From contig OY282373.1 of the NCBI GenBank assembly GCA_958295805.1, positions 1,707,001-1,771,000 on the forward strand: a DNA stretch of 64,000 bases. The letters are read 5' to 3'. Under the pieces are notes generated by a model. The model did not search any database. It saw only the letters and a list, made by a program, of their open reading frames with translations, and was not told the origin of the DNA. Origin of the DNA: an uncultured Nitrospirales bacterium. Its GTDB lineage: Bacteria; Nitrospirota; Nitrospiria; Nitrospirales; UBA8639. The translations under genes and the position numbers were made by a program. Below are positions 17,364-26,910 of the stretch, piece after piece (within the stretch, counting starts at the first letter, position 1; each line of letters begins with the position of its first letter).

Positions 17364-17570
17364 CTACACCGTAACCTCTATTTGTTGCGTCTCGATAGTC
17401 AAGGGCATTCCTTTTTCCGCCCGTACCTCTAGGCAGAGAGCAATGGCTTCTCTGATATTATCGAGTGCCTGATTTTTAGTTTGACCTTGACTGACACAGC
17501 CTGGAATGACGGGGCATTCAACAATCCATACTCCGTCTTCATCCCGGTGAACCGTCACGTGAAATTTCAT
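17364..17570 (-). CDS. hicB: HicB-type antitoxin
   Basis: 68 aa from the ATG at 17570, which has CGGAGG about ten bases upstream; the frame is open to 17645 but the extra N-terminal residues look non-coding. The HicB partial RNase-H fold is visible: MKFHVTVHRDEDGVWIVECP, VIPGCVSQGQTKNQALDNIR, EAIALCLE. There is no C-terminal DNA-binding domain, so autoregulation by HicB alone is not obvious. It lies 85 bases downstream of mod; antitoxin precedes toxin. Confidence 0.87.
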   Translation of the reverse strand: MKFHVTVHRDEDGVWIVECPVIPGCVSQGQTKNQALDNIREAIALCLEVRAEKGMPLTIETQQIEVTV

Positions 17571-17655
17571 CGTTTTTGAACCTCCGGTTGTCGTTTTCTC
17601 CGTGTTACGTTGTCTATCTATCTGAGTGTTGGACCAAACTTCCAATTGTATCCGT

Positions 17656-19350
17656 TCACGACCCCGTCCCGTACATACTATACGGTAACTGACAAAACGT
17701 AATCCCCATGCCCGTTAATTCCTTTTGGCCCATGAATTTGTGGGTGGCGAAGACGACGGCGGTTTTCTGTTTGCTCTTGGCCTGCTTGGCGATGCGTTCG
17801 GCGCGGTCGCCGTTCAGGGCGGAGTCCGGGCTACGGAGAAAGTAGAGGTTCGGCTCGTAGATCAGGTAGAACAGCCGGTCGTCCGTTTCATGGAAACATC
17901 CGTCCTTGCCCCGCGCTTTGCGGATTTTGTCCGGGGCTTGGCCGGTCGCGGTGTACATGAGGTAGCGTGCCAGGGTTTCGTAATCCGGCAGGTTCTCGCC
18001 GGTGAACATCTTTTCAGGGCTGACTTCGTCGCCCAACGTGCAATAGGTAAAGCTGCCGCCCAGCCCGGCTTTCAAAGCCTCGTCCTTTGCGGTTGGCACG
18101 CCGTTGATGACGCGGCGCACGCGCTCGGCGGTGACGCCGTCGGCGTAGTCTTCGCATTCAATCAGGATGAATTTTCGGGTGCCGCCGTCTTGCTTGTTGA
18201 GAGAAAGGACGGCGTGGGCCGTGGTGCCGGAACCGGCAAACGAGTCGAGAATAACGGCGTCCTTATCCCCTGCTATGGCAAGGGTCCTCTGCAACAGTCC
18301 CAATGCTTTCGGGTTGTCAAACGGTAAGTGTTGGTCGCTGAAAATTTCTTTCAACGTTTTGCGGGCACCGTCCGTGTGTCCAACCTCGTCATACGTCCAA
18401 ATGGTCAGAGGAACCATTCCCTGTTGCACCTCTCGCAAGTATCGTTTTAATTGCGGCGCGCCGTTTCCATCATGTCCGAAGAACACGCGGTTTTCTTTCA
18501 GCCAGACCTGCATGTGCTCTTTGCTTGTTCTCCAACACGTTCCTTGTGATGGGTTGTACGACTTCCTCGTTTTGGGATTGATAATTGGATAATCGTATTC
18601 GGGCGAATAGGATTTCACGGTAAGGTTATCCGTTCGCCAAGGGCCTTTGCCGTCGTGATCGTCATATTTATAAAGCTTGTCCTGTTTCTCAGTACGCGGC
18701 AGCAGACGCCGTTTCCACGTTGGTATCTCGTTGTCTTTTCCATTGCCACGGTTTTTCGCGTAGCACAGAACGAAATCATGATTGTCGGAGAAATATTTGG
18801 CATCGTTGGCGGGTGCGTACTTCTTTTGCCAGACGACGTTCGTCACAAAATTCTGTTCCCCGAATACTTCATCCATCATCATCCGCAAATGATGCTGCTC
18901 GTTGTCGTCAATCGACGTGAACATGACGCCGTCCTCGGCCAGCAGTTCGCGTAACAGGTGCAGCCGCGGCCACATCATGCAGAGCCATTTGTCGTGCCGC
19001 TCCAGGTCTTCGCCGTCTACCGGGCTTTTGTTTTTCAACCATTCCTGCATCAACGGGCCGTTCACGTTGTCGTTGTACACCCATCCCTCGTTGCCGGTGT
19101 TGTAAGGCGGGTCGATGTAGATGCAGTTCACTCGCCCGGCGTAGCGCGGGAGCAACGCCTTCAGCGCGTGCAGGTTGTCGCCGTGGATAATCAGATTGTC
19201 GTCGAGTGACGGCGTTTGGCCTTTGGGTGGAAACGATCCTCGTCGACGCGGTGGCTGGCTTTTTGTGGCATCCGGTTCCAGTGTTCGCGCAGGAACGGTC
19301 AGATGGTGAGCATAGATGATCGGCTTTCCTTTGAAGTCCAAGGTCGGCAT
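17656..19350 (-). CDS. Type III-like DNA methyltransferase (Mod subunit, m6A beta class)
   Basis: 564 aa from the ATG at 19350 (AAGGAG upstream; an in-frame TTG four codons earlier abuts the ribosome-binding site and is unlikely). Motif IV DPPYNT (80-85) precedes motif I FAGSGTT (371-377). DPPY and this order mark the beta-class N6-adenine enzymes of type III systems and relatives. The stretch between them should hold target recognition. The C-terminal quarter (YLMYTATGQAPDK; FHETDDRLFYLIYEPN) probably contacts Res. It is the first gene of the defence operon, 36 bases after the amidohydrolase stop. Confidence 0.9.
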   Translation of the reverse strand: MPTLDFKGKPIIYAHHLTVPARTLEPDATKSQPPRRRGSFPPKGQTPSLDDNLIIHGDNLHALKALLPRYAGRVNCIYIDPPYNTGNEGWVYNDNVNGPLMQEWLKNKSPVDGEDLERHDKWLCMMWPRLHLLRELLAEDGVMFTSIDDNEQHHLRMMMDEVFGEQNFVTNVVWQKKYAPANDAKYFSDNHDFVLCYAKNRGNGKDNEIPTWKRRLLPRTEKQDKLYKYDDHDGKGPWRTDNLTVKSYSPEYDYPIINPKTRKSYNPSQGTCWRTSKEHMQVWLKENRVFFGHDGNGAPQLKRYLREVQQGMVPLTIWTYDEVGHTDGARKTLKEIFSDQHLPFDNPKALGLLQRTLAIAGDKDAVILDSFAGSGTTAHAVLSLNKQDGGTRKFILIECEDYADGVTAERVRRVINGVPTAKDEALKAGLGGSFTYCTLGDEVSPEKMFTGENLPDYETLARYLMYTATGQAPDKIRKARGKDGCFHETDDRLFYLIYEPNLYFLRSPDSALNGDRAERIAKQAKSKQKTAVVFATHKFMGQKELTGMGITFCQLPYSMYGTGS

Positions 19351-19386
19351 TGGGTTTCTCAACTCCTTATCGGCTCGGAAGTCAGG

Positions 19387-21165
19387 TCAAAACCCGGCGC
19401 CGGCGCGTGTAAAGACGATGCGTCCCGCCAGCATGGTGAGATCGACTCGAATAGCGTGGATGCGGTGCGGCGGCTCGCGGAAAAGGTCGCGCTCCAGCAC
19501 GACAAGGTCGGCCTGCTTGCCGGGTGCGATGACGCCGACTTCTTTCTCCAGACGAAGTTGACGGGATCCATTCACCGTATAGCCTTTGAGGAGGTCGGTG
19601 AGCGCCATGCGTTGATTGGCAGGGGGCAGAGGCGCGCCGTCGGTCGCACCCGGCTTGCGGCGCGTGTGACCGATTTCAATGCCGTAAAGAGGGGACGTCT
19701 GCGGGAACGGCAAACCCGTGGCGGGGTAATCGGCTCCGAAGGCCACAAGCGGTGAAGCATCCCAGAGATCGTGCAGGAGCATGACGTTGGTGCCTCGCTC
19801 GCGGTCAAGCAGTTGCGAATAGAGGTCCAGGGTTCCGTTCAGATCGTGCGCCCAATGCGGCGTGGTCTGGATCATGACGTTGAGCGCCTTCAGGCGGCGC
19901 AAATCTTCCGGCGCGGCGAGCATGACGTGAGCCACGGTGAAGCGGCTGTCCGATTGAGGAACAAGGTCATGGGCGGCGGCGATTGCGTCCAGCGTCACGC
20001 GCAACGTGCGGTCGCCGATGGCGTGAACGTGCGCGTCCAGATCGGCTTCCCGTAGCGCGGAGAGGAACCGGACAAGCGGTCTTCCCGACAGCAGAACGGC
20101 GCCGCTGCCGTCGCCGGCGTAGGGTTTGAGTACCGCGGCAGTCTCCCCTTCAATGGTGCCGTCGTTCGGAATCTTCACCGTATGAACGTCAATGAGGTCG
20201 GAAGCGAAATCCCGGCGCATTTGGATGACGCTCCGCACCACGTCCGCGCCGTTGCGCTCCGGGTTGTTCAGGTAGACACTGGCGCGGTAACGCAGGGGAA
20301 GTCGCCCGTCGCGCTCCATGCCCACAAGTGCCTTGAGCGCATTGCGCAAAATGGTATCGCCTCCGGGAATGCCGGCGTCGAACACGGTGGTGATCCCCAT
20401 GGCCGAATAGTCAGGCAGCATTGCGGAAAAGGCCACACGGAAATCCTCTTCCGAACCGATGCCGAAGAACGGCAACAGCGGCCAGAACGCGTTGCCTTCC
20501 ACCATCCAGCCCGTAGGCTCGCCATTTCCGTCCCGCTGGTAGTAGTGGACGCCCGGCAGAGGGTCGGGCGTGTCCTTTGTGATGCCGGCGACTTCCAGTG
20601 CTTTGCTGTTCAACCAGGCACTGTGCGCGTCGAGAGCGATGAGCACCACCGGTCGGTCGGAGACGACTTCGTCCAGATCCTTGCGGTAAGGGCCTTTGAC
20701 ACCCGCGTCATTGACGGCGGTATTGAGGCCGCTCGGGAAGCCGAAGCCGAACAGGACCTTTTCGTCGGGATGGGCGGCGGCGTATGCCTTGAGTGCGGCC
20801 TGCACGTCGGCGACGGTCCGCGTGCCGATAATCTGTAATTGAGAGGTGAGCAGACCTGCCACCGCGGGATGTGAATGGCTCTCAACGAACCCCGGGACCA
20901 GCATTCTCCCTTTGAGGTCAATAACGCGGTCACCTGCACCGGCGCGCCGCGCCACCTCCCCGTTCGTCCCGACGTAGTCAATCCGATCATCACGCACCAG
21001 AACCGCTTCGGCTCGGGGACGTGCCGGGTCCGCCGTCCAGACAATGCCGTTGATAAAAACCGTCTCCCCTGCCACGGAAGCCACGGGAGCACCCCAAACA
21101 AACAGCCCGCACAGAAGCACGACGGCCATGTTTCTGCTGCGAAAGCTCATCGTCGGACTCATCAT
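19387..21165 (-). CDS. Secreted amidohydrolase, YtcJ-like (metal-dependent)
   Basis: 592 aa from the ATG at 21165 (AGGGG upstream). The signal peptide MSFRSRNMAVVLLCGLFVWG...VAG suggests export. The amidohydrolase domain starts with ETVFINGIVWTADPARPRAE, carries the metal site GFVESHSHP and later the AHVHAIGDRT and TVAHVM motifs, and ends with the beta-sandwich return GVIAPGKQADLVVLERD. YtcJ-like enzymes hydrolyse varied amides; the substrate is unknown. It lies directly upstream of mod on the same strand but looks functionally unrelated. Confidence 0.88.
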   Translation of the reverse strand: MMSPTMSFRSRNMAVVLLCGLFVWGAPVASVAGETVFINGIVWTADPARPRAEAVLVRDDRIDYVGTNGEVARRAGAGDRVIDLKGRMLVPGFVESHSHPAVAGLLTSQLQIIGTRTVADVQAALKAYAAAHPDEKVLFGFGFPSGLNTAVNDAGVKGPYRKDLDEVVSDRPVVLIALDAHSAWLNSKALEVAGITKDTPDPLPGVHYYQRDGNGEPTGWMVEGNAFWPLLPFFGIGSEEDFRVAFSAMLPDYSAMGITTVFDAGIPGGDTILRNALKALVGMERDGRLPLRYRASVYLNNPERNGADVVRSVIQMRRDFASDLIDVHTVKIPNDGTIEGETAAVLKPYAGDGSGAVLLSGRPLVRFLSALREADLDAHVHAIGDRTLRVTLDAIAAAHDLVPQSDSRFTVAHVMLAAPEDLRRLKALNVMIQTTPHWAHDLNGTLDLYSQLLDRERGTNVMLLHDLWDASPLVAFGADYPATGLPFPQTSPLYGIEIGHTRRKPGATDGAPLPPANQRMALTDLLKGYTVNGSRQLRLEKEVGVIAPGKQADLVVLERDLFREPPHRIHAIRVDLTMLAGRIVFTRAGAGF

Positions 21166-21222
21166 CCCCTGTCCCTTAACAAGACCTTTGCAAAAGCCGA
21201 ATGCCACTATCCATACCCCTCA

Positions 21223-22386
21223 CCCTAGGAGTCTGCGCCGCCGAAAGATAGTTCAAGACACGCGAGCGAATGGACTGGCCGGATTCGATGCGAGGATGGG
21301 CAGGAGCACTGGGGTACGCAATGGCGCACGGGGGCGGGCCCACTCAAGAGGGTCCGAGGCGTCCGGCAAGACGCTCGATGTGAGTGATTCTGGCCATGTC
21401 TCACTGGCGAGCAGGCGCCCTTACACTGCCAGAAGCGGTTGCAGGCGCTTGATGTTCAGCACCAGCCCCACCAAATCCCATTCCCCTCGCGCCCCGGCGC
21501 TACATACCCGTCAATGCCTCGCGCTTCAAGCTCCAACAAGTCTCGCTCGTTGCCGTACCCGGCGTCGGCGAGTACCCGCTCAGGCTGTGCGTCGAACCGG
21601 TCCTTGACCGCATCAAGCAGCCCCACCATCACGCCCTGGTCGCTCGCGTTCGAGGTCAACTCCGTCGCGACAATCAACGGAGGCTCGCCATCGACGGCCA
21701 CCTGCGCGTTGTCGCATGGCTGGAACCCCGCGGCGCTGGTCTTCATGATGGAACGGTCCGGGTTGGTGAAGGTGCTCTGCGCCTTGTCTTCGGGTTACCC
21801 GTAAGCGCGCTTGTACGGCTGCCCGCCCTTGGGCTTGCGCTCCCACTCCGGTCGGCGCTTCTCCGCCCCCATCCGCCCGTCGCTCATCGCCTTGCGCTTG
21901 CTCACGTTCGCCCGCACCGTCGTCCCGTCTCTCGACAGCTTCCCGAAACTCGCCAGTCCCATCTCGCGTGCCACACGCACCACCTTCACGAACATCCCCT
22001 TGAAGTCCTCCAAGTGCCGGCGGCGAAACTCGCACAGCGTCCGGTGACTCGGAAAGTTCTCCGCCCCCAACACCCGAAACGCCATGTCCTCCTCCAGCTT
22101 CCTCGCGATCCTCCGCGACGAAAACATCCTCGTCGCATACCCGTAGAGCAGCACCTTGACCATCCTCCGAGGCTCATACGGCGCGTAAAACGCCGTCAAG
22201 TTCAGACCGTCCACCAAGTCGCTGACGTGATGCGCCAAGTGCTCTTCCGCCAGCCAATCGCGCACATCCGGCGCCAGCAGCAGCTGGTCCGGCTCATAGG
22301 GGCGAAATGTCGTCGGCATCGGACTTTCTCCCTCGGCTCCTGTCCGCCTATTGTCGCATCGTTTTCTACGGCGCAGACTCCCAGGG
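21223..22386. mobile_element. Degenerate IS1182-family insertion sequence bounded by 24-bp inverted repeats
   Basis: Left end 21223-21246 and right end 22363-22386 are inverted repeats matching at 21 of 24 positions, sharing GGAGTCTGCGCCG exactly. The 1.16-kb interior holds only a broken transposase, so the element is dead and internally deleted (intact relatives are, as I recall, about 1.5-1.8 kb). It lies between the amidohydrolase and aspS, at the edge of the accessory island. Confidence 0.85.
21421..22319 (-). pseudogene. Broken IS1182-type transposase
   Basis: The N-terminal part starts MPTTFRPYEPDQLLLAPDVR at 22319 and contains the DUF772-type region (YGYATRMFSSRRIARKL; FRRRHLEDF). It is interrupted by an in-frame TAA at 21797-21795 after KRAYG. 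The same frame continues as PEDKAQSTFTNPD...IMKTSAAGFQPCDNAQVAVD through ADAGYGNERD to about 21485. The family's C-terminal end, WDLVGLVLNIKRLQPLLAV, then appears in another frame (21480-21421), showing a deletion of roughly 100 codons. One nonsense mutation and one frame-changing deletion make it inactive. Confidence 0.88.
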
Positions 22387-22443
22387 GAGAGGATCAATTA
22401 GAGATGCTGGAAATCATGGTTCAAGGGAATCGGTTGCGTGATA

Positions 22444-24231
22444 TCAGCGATCTCCCGTTTGATCTCGCCGTGTAATCTGCTCATCGAGTTTGACGTGGAG
22501 TTCCTTGAGTTGCGCGTGGCTCACTGACGACGGGGCGTCGGTCATCACGCATTGGGCTTTTTGCGTTTTGGGAAAAGGAATGACGTCACGAATGGATTCG
22601 GTTTTGCCAAGCAACATGACCAGGCGATCAAGACCAAGGGCAATTCCTCCGTGGGGCGGGGCGCCGTAGTCCAGGGCTTCCAGCAAAAAGCCGAACTTGT
22701 CTTGAGCTGCTTCCTTGGAAATCCCCAGCAGATCAAACACCTTGTGTTGGATGTCGCTTTGGTGAATACGGATACTCCCCCCGCCGATCTCAAATCCGTT
22801 GAGCACCACGTCATAGGCTTGAGCGGAGACGCGCAATGGATCGGAATCCAGGTCGGGCACGTCTTCTCCACGAGGAGCGGTAAAGGGGTGATGAAGCGCC
22901 ACGTACCGTCGTTCAGCCGGATCATATTCAAGCAAGGGAAAGTCGGTTACCCACACCGGCGTCCACCGGTCCTGCTCAATCAACCCTAATTCAGACCCAA
23001 GATGTAATCGAAGCCGACCCAACACGTCACGGGTCATCGCGGGGGTATCCGCGACACACAACAGCAAATCCCCAGGGCCGGCATCGGGCAGAGCTTGTTG
23101 AAAAAGTTCGGACTTGAGGAATTTGGCAATGACCGAATCCAGCCGCCAGCCCTCAACAATTTTCACCCACGCCAGCCCTTTGGCGCCAAAGTCCCTGGCC
23201 ACGTCAATGAGACGGTCAATCTGGTTGCGAGCCATAGCTGCCCCGCCCTTGACCACCAGGCCTGACACTTGTCCGCCTTTTTCAGCGGTCTCCCGAAATA
23301 CCTTAAACTCAACCCGTTTGGCGACGTCGTTCAGGTCACGCAATTCCAACCCGAACCGACAATCGGGTTTATCGGTCCCGTATCTCGACGTGGCCTCGTG
23401 ATAGGTTAAACGTGGAAAAGGAGACGGCAAGGCCACGCCCGCGGCTTCTTTGAACACGACTCGCAGCAACTCCTCCGTCAGGTTCATGACGTCGTCACGC
23501 TCCACAAACGACATTTCCAGGTCGATTTGTGTAAACTCGGGTTGCCGATCGAGTCGAAGATCTTCGTCCCGGAAGCAGCGGGCGATTTGAACGTATCGAT
23601 CAGCTCCGCCCACCATGAGAATTTGTTTGAATAATTGCGGTGATTGCGGCAAGGCGAAAAAGTCGCCTGGGTTGACGCGGCTCGGCACGAGGTAATCTCT
23701 GGCCCCTTCCGGCGTGCTTTTCGTCAAGATCGGGGTTTCAATTTCAAGAAATTCCCGCTCATGAAGAAACCGTCTCGTCTGGTAGGTCACGTCATGACGC
23801 AGCTTCAGTAACCGCTGCATGGAAGGCCGACGCAAATCCAAATATCGATGCTTCAAACGAAGACTTTCCGCGGCGTGTACGTCTTCTTCAATTGAAAACG
23901 GCGGGGTGTTGGCTCGATTCAACACTTCCAACGCGCTCACTTCGATCTCGATTTCTCCCGTCGTCAGTTGAGGATTAAACGATTCTTCCGGTCTGACGCG
24001 CACGCTTCCCGTTGCGGCAATCACAAATTCACCGCGCAGCCCGTTTGCCCGCTCATGCAGACCCGCGTCTTTGTCCACGTCAAACACGAGTTGCGTGACG
24101 CCAAACCGATCGCGCACGTCGACAAACAACACGCCACCATGATCGCGACGACCATGGACCCAACCCATCAGCGTGACCGTTTGGCCGTCTTGTGCCCGCG
24201 TTAAGGTCCCACAATTGTGTGTACGATTCAC
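22444..24231 (-). CDS. aspS: Aspartyl-tRNA synthetase
   Basis: 595 aa, the bacterial-type class II enzyme that charges tRNA-Asp. It has an N-terminal OB-fold anticodon domain ([20 protein letters not shown]), motif 2 ([18 protein letters not shown]), the bacterial GAD insertion in the middle, and motif 3 [14 protein letters not shown] near the C terminus. Length is standard. It overlaps the RluB-type gene end (24228) by four bases, so aspS is probably translated from the same message, following guaB-guaA-rluB-like. Confidence 0.97.
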   Translation of the reverse strand: MNRTHNCGTLTRAQDGQTVTLMGWVHGRRDHGGVLFVDVRDRFGVTQLVFDVDKDAGLHERANGLRGEFVIAATGSVRVRPEESFNPQLTTGEIEIEVSALEVLNRANTPPFSIEEDVHAAESLRLKHRYLDLRRPSMQRLLKLRHDVTYQTRRFLHEREFLEIETPILTKSTPEGARDYLVPSRVNPGDFFALPQSPQLFKQILMVGGADRYVQIARCFRDEDLRLDRQPEFTQIDLEMSFVERDDVMNLTEELLRVVFKEAAGVALPSPFPRLTYHEATSRYGTDKPDCRFGLELRDLNDVAKRVEFKVFRETAEKGGQVSGLVVKGGAAMARNQIDRLIDVARDFGAKGLAWVKIVEGWRLDSVIAKFLKSELFQQALPDAGPGDLLLCVADTPAMTRDVLGRLRLHLGSELGLIEQDRWTPVWVTDFPLLEYDPAERRYVALHHPFTAPRGEDVPDLDSDPLRVSAQAYDVVLNGFEIGGGSIRIHQSDIQHKVFDLLGISKEAAQDKFGFLLEALDYGAPPHGGIALGLDRLVMLLGKTESIRDVIPFPKTQKAQCVMTDAPSSVSHAQLKELHVKLDEQITRRDQTGDR

Positions 24232-25181
24232 CGTAACGATCTACCTTTTCCAGGACGGCTCCGGGCTTTGCCAACGCGCTTTGAACGTCGGGCGTGACTC
24301 GATCCCCTCAAGTCTCGCTGAGTGCCGGTATCCGTGCCTGGTGCAAGGCCGGCCTTCCACCCCTGCGTGGGTCGCCCAGTATTTCCGGACGTCTTTCGAC
24401 TTCGCAAGCTGACCGTTGAGGGGGATGCTCCGACGCGCCCGGACGTTGCTTTTTGTTGAACGATGGCCCGCAGGGCGTTGGCTTCAACATCGGCTGCAAA
24501 CCGGCAAGCACCCACGGGCAAATCTCCAAGGGCAATCGGCCCGAAACGGGTTCGTTTGATGCGCATAACCCGATGTCCCACGGCTTCAATCATGCGTTTG
24601 ATCTGATGTTTGCGGCCCTCATAGATTGTGAGTTCAAGCCATGAATTCGACTTGGCTTTTCCTGATTTTCTGACCACGGCTGGAGCCGTAACCCCGTCCT
24701 CTAACGCGACACCTTCTTCAAGGTTCCGAATTTCTTCGTCCGTACACACCCCCGACACTTTAACTAAATACGTCTTCGGCACGTGATATCGGGGATGCAG
24801 ACAGGCTTGCGCCAGATTCCCATTATTCGTCAACAGGATGAGGCCTTCTGCGTCATAATCAAGCCGACCGACTGGAAACACGCGAACCTTCACTTTCTCC
24901 AGTAACTCCGCGATCGTGGAGCGTCCTAACGGATCGTGCATGGTCGTCACGTACCCGGGCGGCTTATGTAACAGGACAAACACTTCCGGCTCAGTCGGTT
25001 TCAAATGACGACCATTGACTTTCACGTGATCCGTTGATGGATCAATACACCGCCCGGGGGTCCGAACCACCTCCCCGTTGACGGTGACTTTTCCTTCTTG
25101 AATCATGGTTTCCGCCGCGCGCCGGGATGCTAAGCCGCTTGCGGCAATGACTTTTTGCAGTCGAACCACCGTGTGTTTCAT
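24228..25181 (-). CDS. 23S rRNA pseudouridine synthase, RluB/RsuA family
   Basis: 317 aa from the ATG at 25181. The frame is open to a TTG at 25319 that overlaps the guaA stop, and the start is uncertain. An S4 RNA-binding domain ([20 protein letters not shown]) is followed by the catalytic motif [17 protein letters not shown], whose Asp is the nucleophile, and the KTYLVKV and [10 protein letters not shown] motifs of RluB/E/F and RsuA. A basic, low-complexity C-terminal tail of about 75 residues is common in RluB. It lies between guaA and aspS on one strand. Confidence 0.9.
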   Translation of the reverse strand: MKHTVVRLQKVIAASGLASRRAAETMIQEGKVTVNGEVVRTPGRCIDPSTDHVKVNGRHLKPTEPEVFVLLHKPPGYVTTMHDPLGRSTIAELLEKVKVRVFPVGRLDYDAEGLILLTNNGNLAQACLHPRYHVPKTYLVKVSGVCTDEEIRNLEEGVALEDGVTAPAVVRKSGKAKSNSWLELTIYEGRKHQIKRMIEAVGHRVMRIKRTRFGPIALGDLPVGACRFAADVEANALRAIVQQKATSGRVGASPSTVSLRSRKTSGNTGRPTQGWKAGLAPGTDTGTQRDLRGSSHARRSKRVGKARSRPGKGRSLR

Positions 25182-25305
25182 GCTTGAAAACCCTGCGTGA
25201 ACAGCCGCGACCTTTTTCCTCTGAGGTTGCGACGCCTCTTTTCTTGGCCGCATGAGACGCGGCACGACTTCTTGTGTCGAGAATCGTGTGATGGAGTGCG
25301 ACGAG

Positions 25306-26874
25306 TCATTCCCATTCAATCGTGCTCGGAGGTTTGGAACTCACGTCATAGACCACCCGATTCACCCCGTGGACTTCGTTGATGATCCGGTTCGACACGT
25401 GCGCGAGAAAGGACGGTGGCAATTGTGCCCAATCCGCGGTCATCCCGTCTACACTGGTGACAGCTCGTAAGCCGACGACGTGTTCATAGGTCCGTTGATC
25501 CCCCATCACTCCAACGGTCCGAATGGGCAACAACACGGCAAAAGCCTGCCAGACCTCCCCGTACAACCCGTGGGCGTTCAGTTCATCGATAAAAATGGCG
25601 TCGGCTTCGCGAAGCATGGTCAACCGATCAGGCGTCACGGCGCCGAGAATACGTATGGCCAATCCCGGCCCCGGGAAGGGGTGCCGCTGAATCATCTCAT
25701 CGGGCAGCCCCAATTCTTTCCCTAATGCTCGGACTTCATCTTTGAACAATTCACGAAGCGGTTCGATCAATTTCAATTTCATCCGTGCGGGGAGCCCTCC
25801 CACGTTATGATGGGTTTTGATCGTGGCAGAAGGCCCTTGATGGCTGATGCTTTCAATCACGTCGGGATAGAGGGTGCCTTGCACGAGGTAGCGTACCGTA
25901 CCGATTGTGCGGGCTTGGGACTCAAAGATCTTGATGAATTGACGCCCAATAATTTTGCGCTTTTTTTCGGGATCGCTCGTTCGACCAAGCGCGGCTAAAA
26001 ACTGGTCAGCGGCACGAACGATCCGATAATTGAAATGACGGGACCTGAAAACCTTTTTCAGTTGCGTGACTTCGTTTTTTCGCATCACGCCGTTGTCAAT
26101 GAACACGCAGGTGAGTCGTTTGCCAATGGCCTGATGCGTTATGGCTGCGGCCACCATGCTATCAACTCCCCCACTGAGCGCACAAAGCACGTTTTCTCCC
26201 TTGACCGTCTGACGAACGTCTTCAATCGAGTCTTTCAGGAATGATCCCATGGTCCAGGTTGGTCGAGCGCCGCAAATCTGATGGACGAAGTTTTGAAGAA
26301 TCTGCGCGCCGTGCGTGGTATGCGCGACCTCCGGATGAAACTGGAGACAATATAATCGGTGCCTGCGATTCACGGATTTCATGGCCGCAATGGGCGAATT
26401 GGCCGTCCGCGCAATGGACGTGAACCCGGGAGGGAGCGTTTCAATCCTGTCTCCATGCGACATCCAAACCGAAAAAGGATCATGCGTATCTAATCCCTTC
26501 AATAAATCCGACCCATCCTGCACCAGTAACTGGGCACGCCCGAACTCTCGTTGTGTAGCTCGGCCGACTCGACCACCCAACGCATGAGCAACGACTTGCA
26601 TGCCGTAGCAAATACCGAGAACGGGAACGCCCTCGTTCAACACGTCTTTCGACCATTTCGGCCGCCGCGCACCCGTCACGCTGGCAGGACCACCGGACAA
26701 GATAATGCCTTTCGGCTGATTCGATCGAATGGTCTCTAACGAAGCGGAAGCAGGAAGGAGAAGAGAATGCACGCGAGACTCACGAACGCGGCGCGCAATC
26801 AGTTGGGTGTATTGCGATCCAAAATCCAGAATAACAATAGTATCGTGACAGGACGCCATGGGACGTTCTATCAT
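25306..26874 (-). CDS. guaA: GMP synthase (glutamine-hydrolysing)
   Basis: 522 aa; converts XMP to GMP. It has an N-terminal class I glutamine amidotransferase domain with LGICYGMQ (Cys89) and the QFHPEVAHT His/Glu pair, then the ATP-pyrophosphatase domain with the PP-loop ALSGGVDSM, and the C-terminal dimerisation domain ending in VNRVVYDVSSKPPSTIEWE. An internal ATG at 26859 (MASCHDT) is an alternative start. It follows guaB by about 36 bases, giving a guaBA purine operon. Confidence 0.97.
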   Translation of the reverse strand: MIERPMASCHDTIVILDFGSQYTQLIARRVRESRVHSLLLPASASLETIRSNQPKGIILSGGPASVTGARRPKWSKDVLNEGVPVLGICYGMQVVAHALGGRVGRATQREFGRAQLLVQDGSDLLKGLDTHDPFSVWMSHGDRIETLPPGFTSIARTANSPIAAMKSVNRRHRLYCLQFHPEVAHTTHGAQILQNFVHQICGARPTWTMGSFLKDSIEDVRQTVKGENVLCALSGGVDSMVAAAITHQAIGKRLTCVFIDNGVMRKNEVTQLKKVFRSRHFNYRIVRAADQFLAALGRTSDPEKKRKIIGRQFIKIFESQARTIGTVRYLVQGTLYPDVIESISHQGPSATIKTHHNVGGLPARMKLKLIEPLRELFKDEVRALGKELGLPDEMIQRHPFPGPGLAIRILGAVTPDRLTMLREADAIFIDELNAHGLYGEVWQAFAVLLPIRTVGVMGDQRTYEHVVGLRAVTSVDGMTADWAQLPPSFLAHVSNRIINEVHGVNRVVYDVSSKPPSTIEWE

Positions 26875-26910
26875 CAGTCGCAGCCAAGTCCTGTACGCAA
26901 CGGATTCACG

